A stretch of DNA of 64,000 bases. Source: Augochlora pura. Taxonomy: Eukaryota > Arthropoda > Insecta > Hymenoptera > Halictidae. Shown piece after piece: positions 45,222-58,400 of the stretch (position 1 is the stretch's first letter; each line of letters starts with the position of its first letter). The notes under the pieces were generated by a model. That model had not been told where the DNA came from, searched no databases, and was given only the letters and a program-made list of their open reading frames with translations. The stretch covers positions 11,408,001 to 11,472,000 of the forward strand of contig NC_135782.1 of assembly GCF_028453695.1 (NCBI RefSeq), given 5' to 3'. The translations under genes and the position numbers were made by a program.

Positions 45222-45415
45222 CATATAATATATAATAGATATGTAATAGATATAATAGATATAATAGGTATAGTAGGTATAATAGATATAATAGATATAA
45301 TAGGTATAATAGATGAAATAAATATAATAGATGTAATAAATATAATAGAAAATAGGTATAATAGGAATAATACATACAATAGATATAATAAATATAGTAG
45401 ATTTAATAGATAATA
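45222..45415. repeat. Minisatellite, period about 9 bp (ATAATAGAT)
   Basis: Roughly 20 units of ATAATAGAT and close variants (ATAATAGGT, ATAATAAAT). The 68-residue minus-strand frame across it is a low-complexity by-product of the multiple-of-three period. Confidence 0.9.
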
Positions 45416-47458
45416 GAACATTTTAGTATTGCGATATTATAAAAATAAGCCCTCGGATAGCAGAGACTCTGCTGTACTTTAACTGAAATAAATGTATCCC
45501 TACTATCCAAGGTACATATGTATATGCTAATCACCACATTAAATGTCAATCAGCTGGGATCCCTGCTCCACGTCCATCGGATGATTCTACATTTACCTTG
45601 ACTGGTTTCTTGATTTACGTTTGCCATGGTAGTTTGTCTTCGTATGTATCGCGTATCCCTAAGTCACTATAGCAAATAGTGGCAACTGGCAAACATCTCA
45701 GTTCGTTATAATTCTCTCTACAGTTACTTGGATGTTGACATTTTAAGTGACACATTGTTCTTTTACACCTGTTTACAGTGCCAGCAATTCAAACACAGTT
45801 TCAATTACTAATATTTTTCAATTAGTTCTTCAGGGAATAGAAAAATTAATTGTTACTTTATAATAGAACACGCACATCTTTCTAGATTTATTGTAATAGA
45901 AAAATCGACTTCTGCAGATTAATTATTCTTAAACAATGAAGTTTTTCGCTTTAGTTTCATTTGTTTTGCTTCATAGTTGCACTAATTTCACTATGTAAAT
46001 TTTAGTCAACGATCCTTCAGTTTTAATCTTTTATTATGTTGAGAACCATGATATTTGTATAATAATCATTAGAATGTGGCCTTTATGCATTTATGACAAC
46101 AATGAATAACTCAAATATAAAATAATAAAAACATTTAGAGAATTTAGAAACATTATTGTATTATTTGCAATTCATTGAAATTATTAAAGAAGGGATAAAT
46201 ATTTCTGTAGCGTCTGTATCTTACCATTAACGCAGACATTTTTCATTTTTTATAAAAATCTCGTTAATCATTCTATTTATTTCGTTTTACATAAGAATTG
46301 CAATGACACCCTTGCGACATTTTTAGACAATGATTACGTAGGCTTTGTGTCCAATAAATTCCTTTCGGCATTTTAAAAACAATTTCAGGAAATTTCGACA
46401 AATGTTTGGAGTTCAACATGATTTGCCAAGTACTAAATGTCGAATCCAACCATTTTTTGGCAGCGGTCGGCCATCGACCAGCGATAACAGATAGCTGTAA
46501 CTCAGCCGTATATAGCATTTGTACAGTGTCCGCCGCCATTTACCTTTCCTTTCTAATTTCTCGGCCACAGTAATTAAACGGACAGCGTATCATTAGCGAA
46601 AGAGTTACTGTTAGGGCGGGCAAGCGGTTTTTACTTTTCGGCGACACCTCGTTATTAGACGAATTCTTGGACCGTCGCCAATGTAGCTAAACCTCGCGCC
46701 ACCACGAACAGACGATTGCGGAATGGTTTTATGTACGAACTAATTGCTGGCCAACATGGCCCGGTGTACCAGGGAAGCTGTAATTAATTTTTCTTTTACG
46801 GCGCGCCACGTTGAACTGTACCGAGCAACTATATTAAATGTACTGTCCCGCCATAAATCAAACGGATAAACATCTCGAGGAACATTCGCCTCGAATTTTA
46901 TTATAATGATCTCAAACATCGTAAACTGGAATTGTAGAATTGTTAATTTTAAGTATTTCCGCGGTTCTTGGTTGTCTTACAGTGTTCGACCGTGGTTTCT
47001 GTCGAGGCCAACTTAGAATATGCAAAACTCTGTCTCGCAAATGAACAACGCACATGTCGAATTAGTTTTAAAAAATTAACGATTAGAACTTGTAATGTTC
47101 CACCAATGCATGCGTGTATTAAAATAATAATAATAATAATAATAATAATAGTAATATGAGAATATTAAAATTATATTTATCATTTAATTTATTATTTTCG
47201 TATGAAAGTATCGTATGAAAATGCAATTCTATGCACCCTAGTTGCGTCACTAAAAATTGCTATAACAAGTTTCAAAATAACTTTGACGGTACCAATTCCG
47301 TTTATATTTAAAAAACTGTTAAAAGTGTAGATATTGTACATAATTTCATACGAATAAGTTGCAATGAATCATATAAAACAGAAGTACTATCGATTAGAAA
47401 ACGTGTTCTGAATTTTGAGTAAAAATAGCTTCAATTATGTGGGATTAACCCTTCGCGA
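45416..47458. other. Unassigned DNA, CpG-richer at 46440-46990
   Basis: An 88-codon minus-strand frame at 46273-46539 starts MAADTVQMLYTAEL and has no recognised domain; its length is within chance. Nothing else of note except the microsatellite. Confidence 0.4.
47123..47150. repeat. (AAT)n microsatellite
   Basis: Twenty-eight bases of AAT repeats, nine units. Confidence 0.95.
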
Positions 47459-47645
47459 TCGTATGTCTATATTTTACTTATCTTCACTTTATTTATTTTT
47501 ACGTAAAATGAAAATATAATATCGTGTCACATAAATCGAAACTTCAAAAAGGAATCAATAAATTTTGTCTCTCCTTCTTAATTTTGAAGATTATGTATTA
47601 GTGTTCGTTCACGAAAAATTAATATCAACTAGCATGCAGTATAGT
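47459..47645 (+). mobile_element. Truncated TTAA element (CCCTTTGCGGTCG type)
   Basis: After TTAA at 47455-47458 the end CCCTTCGCGATCGTATGTCT and interior blocks CAATAAATTTTGTCTCTCCT and ACTAGCATG match the complete copy at 50020-50259. The right end is missing: the sequence leaves the family at about 47645, at a TAGTATGTATGTATACTATA low-complexity stretch. Non-coding. Confidence 0.75.
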
Positions 47646-47817
47646 ATGTATGTATACTATAGTATATAGTAATGTAGATGGCGTAGTATTCATTTTCATT
47701 GTACTGTATAATGAACATTAATACTACAAAACTAAAAGTCACATTAGCATACATTCAGTTCCATATAGAGTTTATTTTCCGAAATTGTTATACACGTTAA
47801 TATAATTTATTACTTAA

Positions 47818-48059
47818 CACGTTCTATGCCGAGCTATTTTTACTCGACTCTTCACTCTGGGCATTTGTTATTCCGCTAAAATTTACTATATTATCTGTAA
47901 TTATTAATAATCGTATGTAATAATAAAACAAATTCGTTACGATCCATTCTTGTGGTGGAAATTAATTCTTTAATTCTAGATTTATTATAAATTATTTTTT
48001 AGTCCATTAAATAAACATGCAAGCATGTACCACCGGTGGTACACATGGCACGGAACATG
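47818..48059 (+). mobile_element. Family C TTAA element
   Basis: 242 bp between TTAA at 47814-47817 and 48060-48063. The left end CACGTTCTATGCCGAGC is followed by TATTTTTACTCGACTCTTCA. The right end CATGGCACGGAACATG is preceded by the perfect palindrome ACCACCGGTGGT. It matches 23139-23377 in the opposite orientation along its whole length. Non-coding. Confidence 0.88.
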
Positions 48060-48063
48060 TTAA

Positions 48064-50015
48064 TATAATTTGTTTAAACAGAATTAGTCATTCTACTTCT
48101 CAGCTCATTTAAATTTGTACTGCCCACGAGCGCGTTAATACAGCTATATAATTGTTAAGTCAATAAAAAGAACTTATCCATAATTCTAATTTCCGTAAAA
48201 TTTCCCACAAGTATGAGAATTTCTATAATGATCCAGTCTAATAATAGAATTTCGAGCTTCTATCACGCGACCCAAAGATTTCATTAATTTTCCAAAGCGA
48301 TCGCACATGTTGCACTTGAACGTGTTCGCGTGAACGAAGACGTGAAAGTTCAACAAATCATGTAAGCACTGGCACCGCAAAAAGACGGAGAGCAAATAGC
48401 CACGCTCACTTTCACTCGATCAGTGCTACCGATAGGGTTCACGAATTGCAGATACGCGTTTGTTTGAACCATCGATAATTTTCCGCTCTGACTGCGATAC
48501 TCTATGATTTCATGTGTAACGTGTATATTGCAGTAACCTGGTTCGTTTGTTTTCTGCCGTACTGTTTCAAAGGTAAATGATGAATGACACGTTACATGAT
48601 CGCCGAGAAGATAATGTTCATAGTGCACGATATGATACGGGACACGTTGCTTCTTCTGTAGTACAGATTTCTTACTACATAGATCTTTGTATCATTATTT
48701 TATTAGTGACAGAAGTAGCACTGTGTGGCGTGTTTAAAATAACGTGTAAGTTCTATTATTTGTTATTCGGAGTTAAGTTTCATTCGTGAATAAATTTAAA
48801 TACTTATTATTATTTAAGTTTAATTATTTCTTATTTGTCAATAATGATAATTCAGTTATTTGTTATTCGCAAGTAAGACATAAATTTAGTTCAGTCGTCA
48901 TTCACAAGTAAAAAATAAATTTATTTTATTCATTATACAAAATTTTCGAATAAAATGATAATATATTTAAATATATATTAAAATGATATCATACTTCTAA
49001 GGACCTAAGTAAATCCAATATATAAAAATGATTAATCATTTCAAAAATATTTCAAGTGTTCTGACAAAGACTTGAGGCACAAAATGGAATAATAAAAACA
49101 ATATCAGGAGAATAAAAAGATAAAAATTAAAAATAATTCAAACTAGTAGGAGAAGTGCTAAATGAATAGTCATCGTTTTAAATAGATTTCCTTTCCAGGT
49201 CAATTTTATAGAAATTTTTACAAGTCTTAATATTTCCAAATATTAGTATTTGTATTACATTATCCAGAATTATTCCTCAACGATGACGTTATGTTTCAAC
49301 ATGATCTTGCCATCTAACTAATTAAATTTCCGTACTATTTTCAATTTTGCGTGTCTCAACGATCAAGTTCTACACAATTAGATTTCCAGTTCCACAATTT
49401 ATGTACAAATAAAGACGTTTAAATAATTAAGTTAATCCTTGATTTGCAAAAACTGATCAGAATACTCGCGTGTTCCGATTCGTTGGGATTCGAAACGTGT
49501 GGGATTAGGTCTTTAGAAAATCTACACGTAAACTGATATACGTCACACGCGAAGATATGTAAATGAACCGTAGCTTACATTCAACGATGTAATTGATCCG
49601 ATAACACGAGCAAGATCGAAGCGAAGGAAATGCTCTACTTTATTATGTTTATCGTAAAAACACGACCGTTCTGTTACGTAAATTACACCGTATCTTTCGA
49701 CGAAAAGGTTTAATCGCTTGGTGATCCAGGTTTAAACCGTTGCGAAAGCTGCGTGTACGATTGGTCCACTCGCGGTGAAACGCGGCGCAACGCTGCTACA
49801 CAACCGACGCAATTCGAGCAATTTTCTATAATTAAAATACCACGCGCTACTGCGCTACGTGTTAATTCTATACGACGATATCGGGCATTCGAGGTAATCC
49901 GATTTCACAAAATTTCCTGCTGGACGTGTACCGGTTTGAAATCGCATTTCCTGCGGGACGCGTCCGTCCATTCATGGAAATTGCTTGCGATAGATTATAT
50001 TACGTTTCGATAGTA
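48064..50015. other. Unassigned DNA; motif cluster at 48760-48960
   Basis: Minus-strand frames at 48186-48628 are unremarkable apart from a weak zinc-finger-like FKCNMC (see rejected items). TTATTCG-type motifs recur at 48760-48960. CpG-rich at 49540-50000. No supported gene. Confidence 0.4.
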
Positions 50016-50019
50016 TTAA

Positions 50020-50259
50020 CCCTTTGCGGTCGTATGTCTACTCTCAGCCACCAAAGCAATTTATTTATCTTTTCTCATCTATTTTATTTCTACATAAAAT
50101 TCAAACATATTATTGTGTTACATATGTCTAAACATTAAAACGGGGTTAATAAATTTTGTTTTTCCTTCTTTTATTATTGTTATCTCATTACTGTTCACTG
50201 AAAGGAAATTAATCACGACTAGCATGACTTATGTATAAATTTAATACGACTGCAAAGGG
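50020..50259 (+). mobile_element. TTAA element (CCCTTTGCGGTCG type), complete copy
   Basis: 240 bp between TTAA at 50016-50019 and 50260-50263. The left end CCCTTTGCGGTCGTATG and the right end ATACGACTGCAAAGGG are inverse complements with one mismatch over 16 bp. Internal TTAATAAATTTTGTTTTTCC and ACTAGCATG are shared with the truncated copy at 47459. Non-coding. Confidence 0.88.
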
Positions 50260-50559
50260 TTAAACACGCAGAAAATTCGAAGGTATTGATATGGTATACT
50301 ATAATGAAAATGTTTGTGGAACGTGCTTATAGATTTCAGCCATTTTATGAGAACTTAAATTTTTAATTTTACATAAAAGTTGCTTATAAACAACAGTCGT
50401 TCTCAATAGAAATTCGGTACAGTATGACCGATAAAACATATACAAATTCTTTTTAACAAATGAATTCCATAGGTAAGAGGTTGAACATGTTTAGTGGAAA
50501 TTTTGGATTTTCATTTATTGTTTTTTATTGTTGTGTAATATGTTGTGTAATTATATATA

Positions 50560-50856
50560 CAGGATGTCTCAAGAGTTAGTTGAAATCAAGAAATAAAGGG
50601 TTCCTAAGGAGCTTTGAAGCAACTTTTTTCCTTAGCGAAAATAAAATTCTCGGCTTTGTTTACGAGTTATTAAAGAAAAACAGTGACCAATGAGCTGACA
50701 AAGTTCAAGTTCCGTTGATTGGCTCGATTGCCTAGCGCTAGTCGAGCTTGCTCTCATTGGTCACTTGGTTTTGGAGCACTCTCATTGGTTTTTCGTTAAT
50801 AATAACCTCAGGATCTCGCCATTTTCCGATTGTTAGACATTTTTGGGCAGTTTGTA
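50560..50856. repeat. Foldback-type repeat, most complete copy
   Basis: The left half runs from ACAGGATGTCTCAAGAGTTA through GCAACTTTTTTCCTTAGCGA, CTCGGCTTTGTTTACGAGTT and GACCAATGAG. The right half carries the inverse CTCATTGGTTTTTCGTTAAT, AACCTCAGGATCTCGCCATT and TTAGACATTTTTGGGCAG. The right half lacks an internal block present in the left. TATA-rich flanks prevent a clear target duplication. It links the copies at 1896-2060 and 4590-4830 into one family. Confidence 0.7.
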
Positions 50857-53819
50857 TACATATATTATTAGCTATAACACTTATAAAAACATTAATTTAA
50901 CAAATGTATATATTGTTTAGTATTCATACTAAAATATTGGAACACATTTTAAAACATATAACCTTTCCAAAATTGAAGAAACTGCGATTTTATTATTTTC
51001 CTCGTCGCTTCAACCAATTACAATTTTCACAAAAATTTGCATACAATTTGTCTAGTAAAATAATCCCTCTAATACTTCAAAAAATTTCAAATCGTTTGGT
51101 TCCATTTTGCAAAAGATTTTTGCATTTGAAGAGAGACAAATATTTTGTGAGCGATGTAAAATTTTCGAGATGTTCGAAGAACAATGTTTATACATATTCC
51201 TATAAAAATTACAGTTGAATTTAGCAACAAGAAAAATCAGGAAAATCGCAGTTTTTCCAATTTTGTAAAGGTTATATATTTCAAAATATGCAGCAATATT
51301 TTAATATAAGTGCGATGTATACATTTGACAGATTCATGTTTTTGTAAACGTTACAATGGCCAATTATCACGGCTAATACTATTGTTTACAATGAAAAATA
51401 ATAGATAATACTCAACGGTAATAAGTAAATACAATAAAAACTGAAAAAGTTATTCGATTTGTAAAGCTGATGAATATCTTACAGATTAATTCTGTGGAAT
51501 TCCGAGAAAGGGCGCTTCATTGCAAATTAAATTACGTTCATCGACATTACGTTGCGCGAGGATTAAATCGAAAGTTCGCGAGGAGCGATGCCATTGAAAG
51601 CTAATCGACCAGGAATCGATTACCGAAATATGATCAAATGGCAAGCGACTGGCAAGAAACCGATTGAAAACAGCCGGTAAACAGAGAGCGTGGTTCGCCG
51701 GTTGCTGCAGCGCGGTCAACGAATCATCGAAAGAACACGGGGGTTCACGGAGCGATAAGAAACACGATCTAAACGATGTGTAATCGTTAACTAATGCGAA
51801 TCGAAACGGGCTCGATACCTTATAAATCGCGTAGCCGTGCAGGAACACGCGAGCGTTCGAATCGTGAATTCTTTATTGATCGTCGGGCTGCTCCGCGGCT
51901 ACCCCCATAAATTGCTTCTGTAAATAGGGTTCAGAGAAATTGTTGTATCTAGCGTGCACTTAATCGTTCACGTAGCGAAAGTGCAAGTCCGTGGCAATGA
52001 TGTTCGCGGTGTAACGTTTCGTTCCCTTAATCGGTAGTCGCAACCCGATTCACGTGTAAGGAAATGGATATATGGGAATGCGGCGTGCAAGTGCATTCGA
52101 GCCCGCTTTCTACCGAAAGATTCGATTCGTCTTCTGGGAAACTGCGCCGTCGATCGCACGGAACCGTTCCATTCGAATCATCATCAACGCTGCAATCATC
52201 GCGACGATGAGTCGTCGGTGTACGATGATCGAAGGGAAAGTCGCGAAACGCGAGCTGGTCGCAGGGAATCGATTCGTTGTGTTATCTGTTGTGTACAACA
52301 CTTAAACCTTTCTTGGTTACGTTATTGTAATTTGACGCTATCATGAAGGAGTGAATTTGTTACTCAGAAATTGGTGTTTCTTCAATGATCAGTATACTGG
52401 TTGAAGCTAAGGGATTAAAGGATCGTTCATTTTCACAGTAATGTTACTCTGATTTGTATTCTTATCCCCTTTGACGGCTGTTCTCACGTGCACGTAACTT
52501 CACGGATATATATTGTTAACAAAATTTATTGTATTTATATTACGAATAGAGTATATCATAGTCGCACTATTGAAAAGGTAATTACGCTATTAACGCTTAG
52601 ACTGCTGTACAGCAGAATATTAATTAATATTATTTAATGAATATATACTCTTCTACATATTATAAATTACACATTAAAATTTTATGATTATAAGTATAAC
52701 GTGGTTGTTGCTATTTACAGATTTTTCATCGCATCAATTCTGAATTGTGCGTTCCTGGAGGTTCAAATTTTCAATATTTTATTAACTTTACTGTAATGGA
52801 GATTTTTTATTGGAGGTATTGGACTTAAATAGCTGTATATTTGTTAAAAAATACATCTTTCAACAATATGGTTTAACTATCATTTCTACTAAATTACAAT
52901 CTTTAATGTTATTTATTCTACTGAGACTAAAGTTCATCATTTATTCATTATCTCCACATTTTTTTAATTAATGAACTTACAAATATTTGTTATATTAATG
53001 TTATATTTATTTTTTTTGTATATACCTATGTCGTTAAAAGCATTTATTTCCAATGAAGATTAATCTATTTATACGTAAACATATACTGGCAACTTGTAAT
53101 TATCCAATATCAAGAAATTCTCACATATAAACATAATTTTGCAAAATTTACAAATACATTTCACAGTAAAAATTATGATTGAAACACTAACAGAGGACAA
53201 AAATAATAACCTCCTCCATAATAGCAAAAGCACAATCATCATACACAATTAAGGGATTAAAGAGCCATTATTTTTCACACAGCAACTTTAAGTCTACGTA
53301 CTTTGCTTATTTAAGTTAATCCGTAGAATTCACCGTTAGATCACGTTGTATCTTTATAGAGTCATCATAAATGTCATACGACCTGCCATCCCTAATCATC
53401 GTTTCAACAAATAAGTTTAAGAAGACACCGATTTACATAAGTGTATCCGGTGTGCAGAATTAATAGGTGGAACCGATTACAGGATCCCGATTACAGTATC
53501 ACAACTATCGATCACAGTTTGCAGTTCCTGCAGCAAGTTCTTCTAAAATCACTCTAAAACAACGTCGGAAATTTACAAATACTTTTCGCAAAATCTTTTT
53601 ATCGAAAAAATAAGAGAAACATAACAATTTTCTTCGATTTGCGTTCAGACATAATTAACTTCATATTTACTGAACAAGATATATTACATCTCTTTATTAC
53701 AACATAAACGAAATAAAAGAACGAAAAAATTGTTCTTTTAAAAAATAAAGATACATGAAAGTGTCAAAACATTTTTTAATTCAAGAATAAGCAAGATAGA
53801 AAAGTGAACAAATTGTTGT
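50857..53819. other. Unassigned DNA, CpG-rich at 51480-52320
   Basis: The 120-residue minus-strand frame at 51486-51848 is the longest non-transposase frame outside repeats, but it has no domain and sits in a CpG-rich block where long frames arise easily. No other structure. Confidence 0.4.
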
Positions 53820-54000
53820 ATTTTAAATAAACGAAATCGAAAAATAAAACGATTTTATTACAATAAAAATAAAAGAAATAAAAGAAGAGAACAATTTAAA
53901 ATAAACGAAATAAAAGAAGAGAGAAATTTAAAAGAAAAACAAATTTTAAATAAACAAAATAAAAGAAGAAAAAATTTAAAATAAACGAAATAAAAGAGGT
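53820..54000. repeat. Purine-rich minisatellite, period about 32 bp
   Basis: Units built on AAATAAAAGAAGAGAACAAT then TTAAAATAAACG recur four to five times, one of them lengthened to 48 bp. The strand is almost free of C. Confidence 0.75.
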
Positions 54001-54754
54001 GAAAATTATAATATCTCTTCTTCGATAAGTATAGATTGAATTATGCCCAAAAACAAGTCGAGGGTACAGTATCGTTTCATAGTAATGGTTCCACTACCCT
54101 ATGGCAATGTCGAATCAGAGCAGCGCCGCGTTTACAGAACTGTCTACGGCGTTCGGAATCGACTTTAATGTCTTCCTCGCCACGTTTCCTGCGAGCTTAT
54201 TCAAATCTCGATTCCGCGACCTTAACCAGGGGAACGCGGCCGCCCCAGTCTTCGTGTCGGAAAGGCGACACGTGAGGTTACACGCATGTAAAGTAAACCG
54301 TGCTCGCGGACACGCGATCGTCCGTCACGACACGTAGCGGACGGCTAACTGGGAAACCGGCGAACCGCTGCGCAGCCTGAAATTACTAGATCGTAAAAGT
54401 TACTCGGTGCCCGAGCCGGACAGCGGCAGCAGGTAAGTGCTCTAAATTCACTTACGCGGCTAGCCGTAACGGCGCAAGATCATTGAGCACTCGATCCGAG
54501 GGAACACGCGCCTCTCGTGAACGAAAACCATCGGGTTTCGTGCGGGACGGAACAACCCTGCTAGATACTGCTCTACAATCCCGCGAAATATACGGTCGGG
54601 GTACCTGTAATCGGCCTCTGTTATTACGCTTCTACTCCGGATGCACTTTAAGCAATGAACAATATTAATATCAATGGCATGAAATTGAATGGCATATACT
54701 GACAAAAAGCAAAACATTTATTTTCCTGTAGTCGCTTATTTATCTTTTATTTAA
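54001..54754. other. CpG-rich block with a strong splice-donor sequence
   Basis: CpG-rich at 54080-54610. At 54430-54438 the sequence CAG|GTAAGTGC matches the 5' splice-site consensus on the + strand, preceded by 30 open codons back to a TAG at about 54336. No acceptor with a pyrimidine tract and no start codon frame the putative exon. It could be a non-coding first exon or chance. Confidence 0.3.
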
Positions 54755-54827
54755 CACTAGATTTACCAGACCGGTCAAAAATAATAACGAATAAATTATG
54801 CAAATAAATGCACTATATAATATCACT
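54755..54827. mobile_element. Lone TTAA-element end adjoining a family D copy
   Basis: TTAA (54751-54754) is followed by CACTAGATTTACCAGACCGG then TCAAAAATA, resembling the left end of the element at 1034. Only about 70 bp remain before the TTAA of the family D element at 54828. The rest is missing or unrecognisable. Confidence 0.45.
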
Positions 54828-54831
54828 TTAA

Positions 54832-55096
54832 CACGTTGACGCCGGCGCTGATATTCACGATTTTCTCTGTGAGTTGGCGCCCGATATTTACAAAAATTAA
54901 ATAATTATGTTAAGTTTATAATATTGAATTTCTATGTTTTTACATATTGAATATATGTTTATAATGTTCAGATAAAATAACATAAACCTATTTTGTAGTA
55001 TCTATTTTGTGAAATGCAAGCAAAATAAACAAATGTACGCAGCCCACGGGTCTGACACGTATGATCCACCGGTGGGTCAAGCCGTCGTCAACGTGG
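54832..55096 (+). mobile_element. Family D TTAA element (deletion derivative of piggyBac type)
   Basis: 265 bp between TTAA at 54828-54831 and 55097-55100. It aligns end to end with 33899-34161, differing by scattered substitutions. The left end is CACGTTGACGCCGGCGCTGA and the right end GCCGTCGTCAACGTGG. The inner palindrome-like ATCCACCGGTGGGTC precedes the right end. Shared sequence with the transposase-bearing element at 10861-12379 marks it as a derivative. Confidence 0.9.
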
Positions 55097-55207
55097 TTAA
55101 GTAAGTATACTGTCCCTTTAAAAAATTTAGCGCGTGTATTGAAAAATTTGTTGCTCAATGCATATTTTCAGGTATTCTATATTTCATTACAATTGATCTT
55201 GTGTCAA

Positions 55208-55409
55208 CCGTTTGAACTCGAATGGTGACTCTGAGGCACCACTAAAATTGTTCTATTGCGTCCTAAGATAATTTTTATACAAAGTTTAGATTTAAAAAAT
55301 TGTTAAGCAGTGCAACTGTTGGTACGAGTTACAAGAATTAATTTCGAATGTATAAAAAGTGCACAGATTGTTTCAGATTTGCAGTTTAAATGGCTTCGAG
55401 TGCAAAGGA
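55208..55409 (+). mobile_element. Family A TTAA element
   Basis: 202 bp, preceded by TCAA (decayed TTAA) and followed by TTAA at 55410-55413. The left end CCGTTTGAACTCGAATGGTG is followed by ACTCTGAGGCACCACTAAAA; the right end is GGCTTCGAGTGCAAAGGA. Closely related to 21449-21688. Non-coding. Confidence 0.82.
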
Positions 55410-55413
55410 TTAA

Positions 55414-58400
55414 TTTCATCGGGAGTTAATGTGTACGCTTAAACAATTTTTCAAACAACAATTTTTCAAATTTTATCCACGGCACTGTGTTTCCAGCAGA
55501 GCACACGCCGCCTTGATTTGCGGCAGCCGGAATGACCGGTATTCAAAATACTAGTTGTGTAAATTAATCTGGTGCCTTCCGAGACGCCTGTATCTCGTAA
55601 CTATTTTAAATTCAAATATTTTATCCGCATACAGCTGTTCAGGAGATCCGACCGTGCTGTTTCTAGACAGTGTCGCGCGAGTTTGTTGACTGACAAACCT
55701 AAGCTGAAGAGATCTGCTTGCACTCGAGGACTAAGAACATTGCCGCTGAAGTATAGCACGTGTCGAATAAATGTAAGCTCGACAGAGCTCTGTTTACTTT
55801 TCAGTGTAAGAACATTGCTGTTCAGGTAAGGGATGCTTTAATTAGGATGAAAATGTAAGGTGATCTCGACAAGAGCTGTGAATAATTAAAGATCACGAAA
55901 ATTGTGGTATTTTATAAATTTCAATCGGAAATAAGGAATTTTTATCTGTCTTTCAGTGACTATTGCTTGGCTATGCGATAACAGATTTTAATGAAATTTT
56001 TAACATATACATAAATTATCGAGAAGCAATAAATTCATTTTTGAAATTTTAATTACAGGCTCAGATAGAAAATTGAAAAACATTTTTTTAAATTACAAAT
56101 ATTAGTAAAATTGGGAAGAAAGTATTTTATTTATTGCACAGTGTACTAGTTCCTCTAGCATTTGTAAAAAAAGTCAAGTCATTTAGAAAAGAAAAAATTA
56201 TTTAAGAAGTTGATTAACAGGTTATACTGTTTTAAGAGGTATACATATAGTAATCATTGTAGACTGAGTATCTGTATGCAAAATAAAAATTCTGTGCGTT
56301 GATTACGGGTGTGATCTCATGCACGTATTTGACAAAAATAAGTAGGTCTAATAAAAAATATTTAAAACATTTAAATAGCTTGAAGGTATCATTCTACAAT
56401 ACTGCTATAAACTCATTAAAATTATTAATTAACTAGTTACCTTTGAAAAGTGTATTTGTGGTTTTTATAATACAGAATTAACTTGTAATGAAATAACTTT
56501 CTTGTTATTTTAATTTTTAATTACTAAAATATATTTACTTCCTTAACATAATCAATGAACCGTTTTTGACGAGTATACTCGTCACAACACAAAATGTTTG
56601 CAAATTCTTCATGTCGCATTCGTAGAAAACAGCCGACTGTTTAAATAAGTAAAAGAAGACAATTTTTATTTTGCATAAAGATCCACATTCTAATTATAAC
56701 GAACAATAAGCAACAATATTCTAAATTCCTTTCTTCCTACTACAGCTATTCATTTTAATAATAACTAACGAAAGAGCGGAACGACTTATAAATGAAACTA
56801 AAAATTCAGAAAGACGTCGAATTTATTTGTAAATGAATGCGACAAATGTTACCTATATCTTCTAACGATTTATTCAACTTGCTGTCCATGCGACTGAATA
56901 TTATCGTAGAAAAGATTCGCACATTCTCGTTGCAACATCTTTCAAATTATTCGTACAGTCATCCAGACGGAAGATCATAAACATAACTGAGCTATGAATC
57001 TTCCTTCGACAGACACTTCTGACTGTCAAGTATTCAAATTCAATGAGGTCAGATGATTTAGAGAACTTAAACGAATCATTCTCTCATAAAACGAAGTCTG
57101 AAACTCAAACAGTGTAGAAGAACTTCAGTGGACATATCCAATTTCAAAAATTTGAAATACCAAGTTCTTCTACCGATATCTCTTTTTACATCATTCTTCT
57201 CGCATATACATGCAAAATAAAAATTGTCTACATTAATTCTCAGAAACTGAAGACGAGTAGAAATGTTATTCTTTCGTAACACTAAATCAAGCTCGAAAAG
57301 TGACTAACGAGTGTCGCTTTATGCGAATGTCAATATTGAATTTATTCAGGCTTCTCGCCATTTTTATAATGTAGATTTCAGTTTTAGTCAATCGTTTCTT
57401 AAGATAAAATCTTTATAACTTCAATTATTTAAAAGTAAAAGATATAACACGATATGATTAAGTGACACTTCGCTTATAATAATTTTACTTATATTTAAAA
57501 AAGGCTTCTATTTATTTTATATTTAAAAAATATGATCTCTAATTCGAAATGAGGAAATCTCTTATCTCTTATCTTATCTAAAAAATGTTAAAAGCGCGTT
57601 GCAAATTAAGATAAAATTATATATATGAGACTCGTCTGAATTACAGATAAACACCAAATATAATGCAAGAATGATAGAGGTAGTAAATAAAAGAGTACTA
57701 AATAAGTATAATATAATAATATAATAATAGTATATAATAATTCCATATCATTTTATACATCTACTTATTTTGATAAATAGTGCCTCTTGCGCAAGTAAAA
57801 TTGATCCATTTTCGTTTAAATTGAACATTTTCATTATCTTCTGCAAAACATGAAAATATCGCAGCAATAAACTAGTTTGCTTGACTTAAATTGTATTTTA
57901 ATATAGGTATTAAATTATCTTCTTCTACTAATTATTTTTCATAATCTTGTCTACCAGTGTAGTAATCGGTTTGGACGAACGGCGAACAAGGAGGACAACG
58001 GAATCGATCGCGGCCATAGAAATGGAAATGAAAGGAGCGGCTAATCTAGTCAGCGAAGTGTCAATCTCGTCCGTCAATGCCCCGTACACTTTCGCGATTC
58101 TGTTCCGGAGGGCGGGGGAATCGGCGCGATAAAAACGTTGACAGAAGCGATCCTTTTAATTAGACGTCGCCGCACTTGAATCCTGTGAACCGGCGTCGTT
58201 CTAAGTGGTATCAGGAGAATGCTCCCGGGTCCGAGCACGCCGGCAAAAACCAAAGTGGATCACGCGCGGTAGCCTATAAAGAAAATCGTCTATCACGAAC
58301 ATGGAAACCGGCCCGGTCGATCGATAGACCGAACCGATCGACTTTCGCGGTCACCGGTGCCGGCCATAACGCGTTGTAAATGTGACAAATAAGCGGAGGA

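Noticed and set aside
46273..46539. 88-codon minus-strand frame starting MAADTVQMLYTAEL
   Set aside because: No domain recognised, and this length is expected by chance in a 64-kb window. No splice or promoter context.
48186..48628. Two minus-strand frames with HVFVH and FKCNMC, resembling part of a C2H2 zinc finger
   Set aside because: The finger lacks its own His pair, the spacing is wrong for a tandem array, and the frames are separated by a shift. Probably chance.
51486..51848. 120-residue minus-strand frame
   Set aside because: Lies in a CpG-rich block where stops are rare, overlaps no recognisable domain, and has low-information composition.
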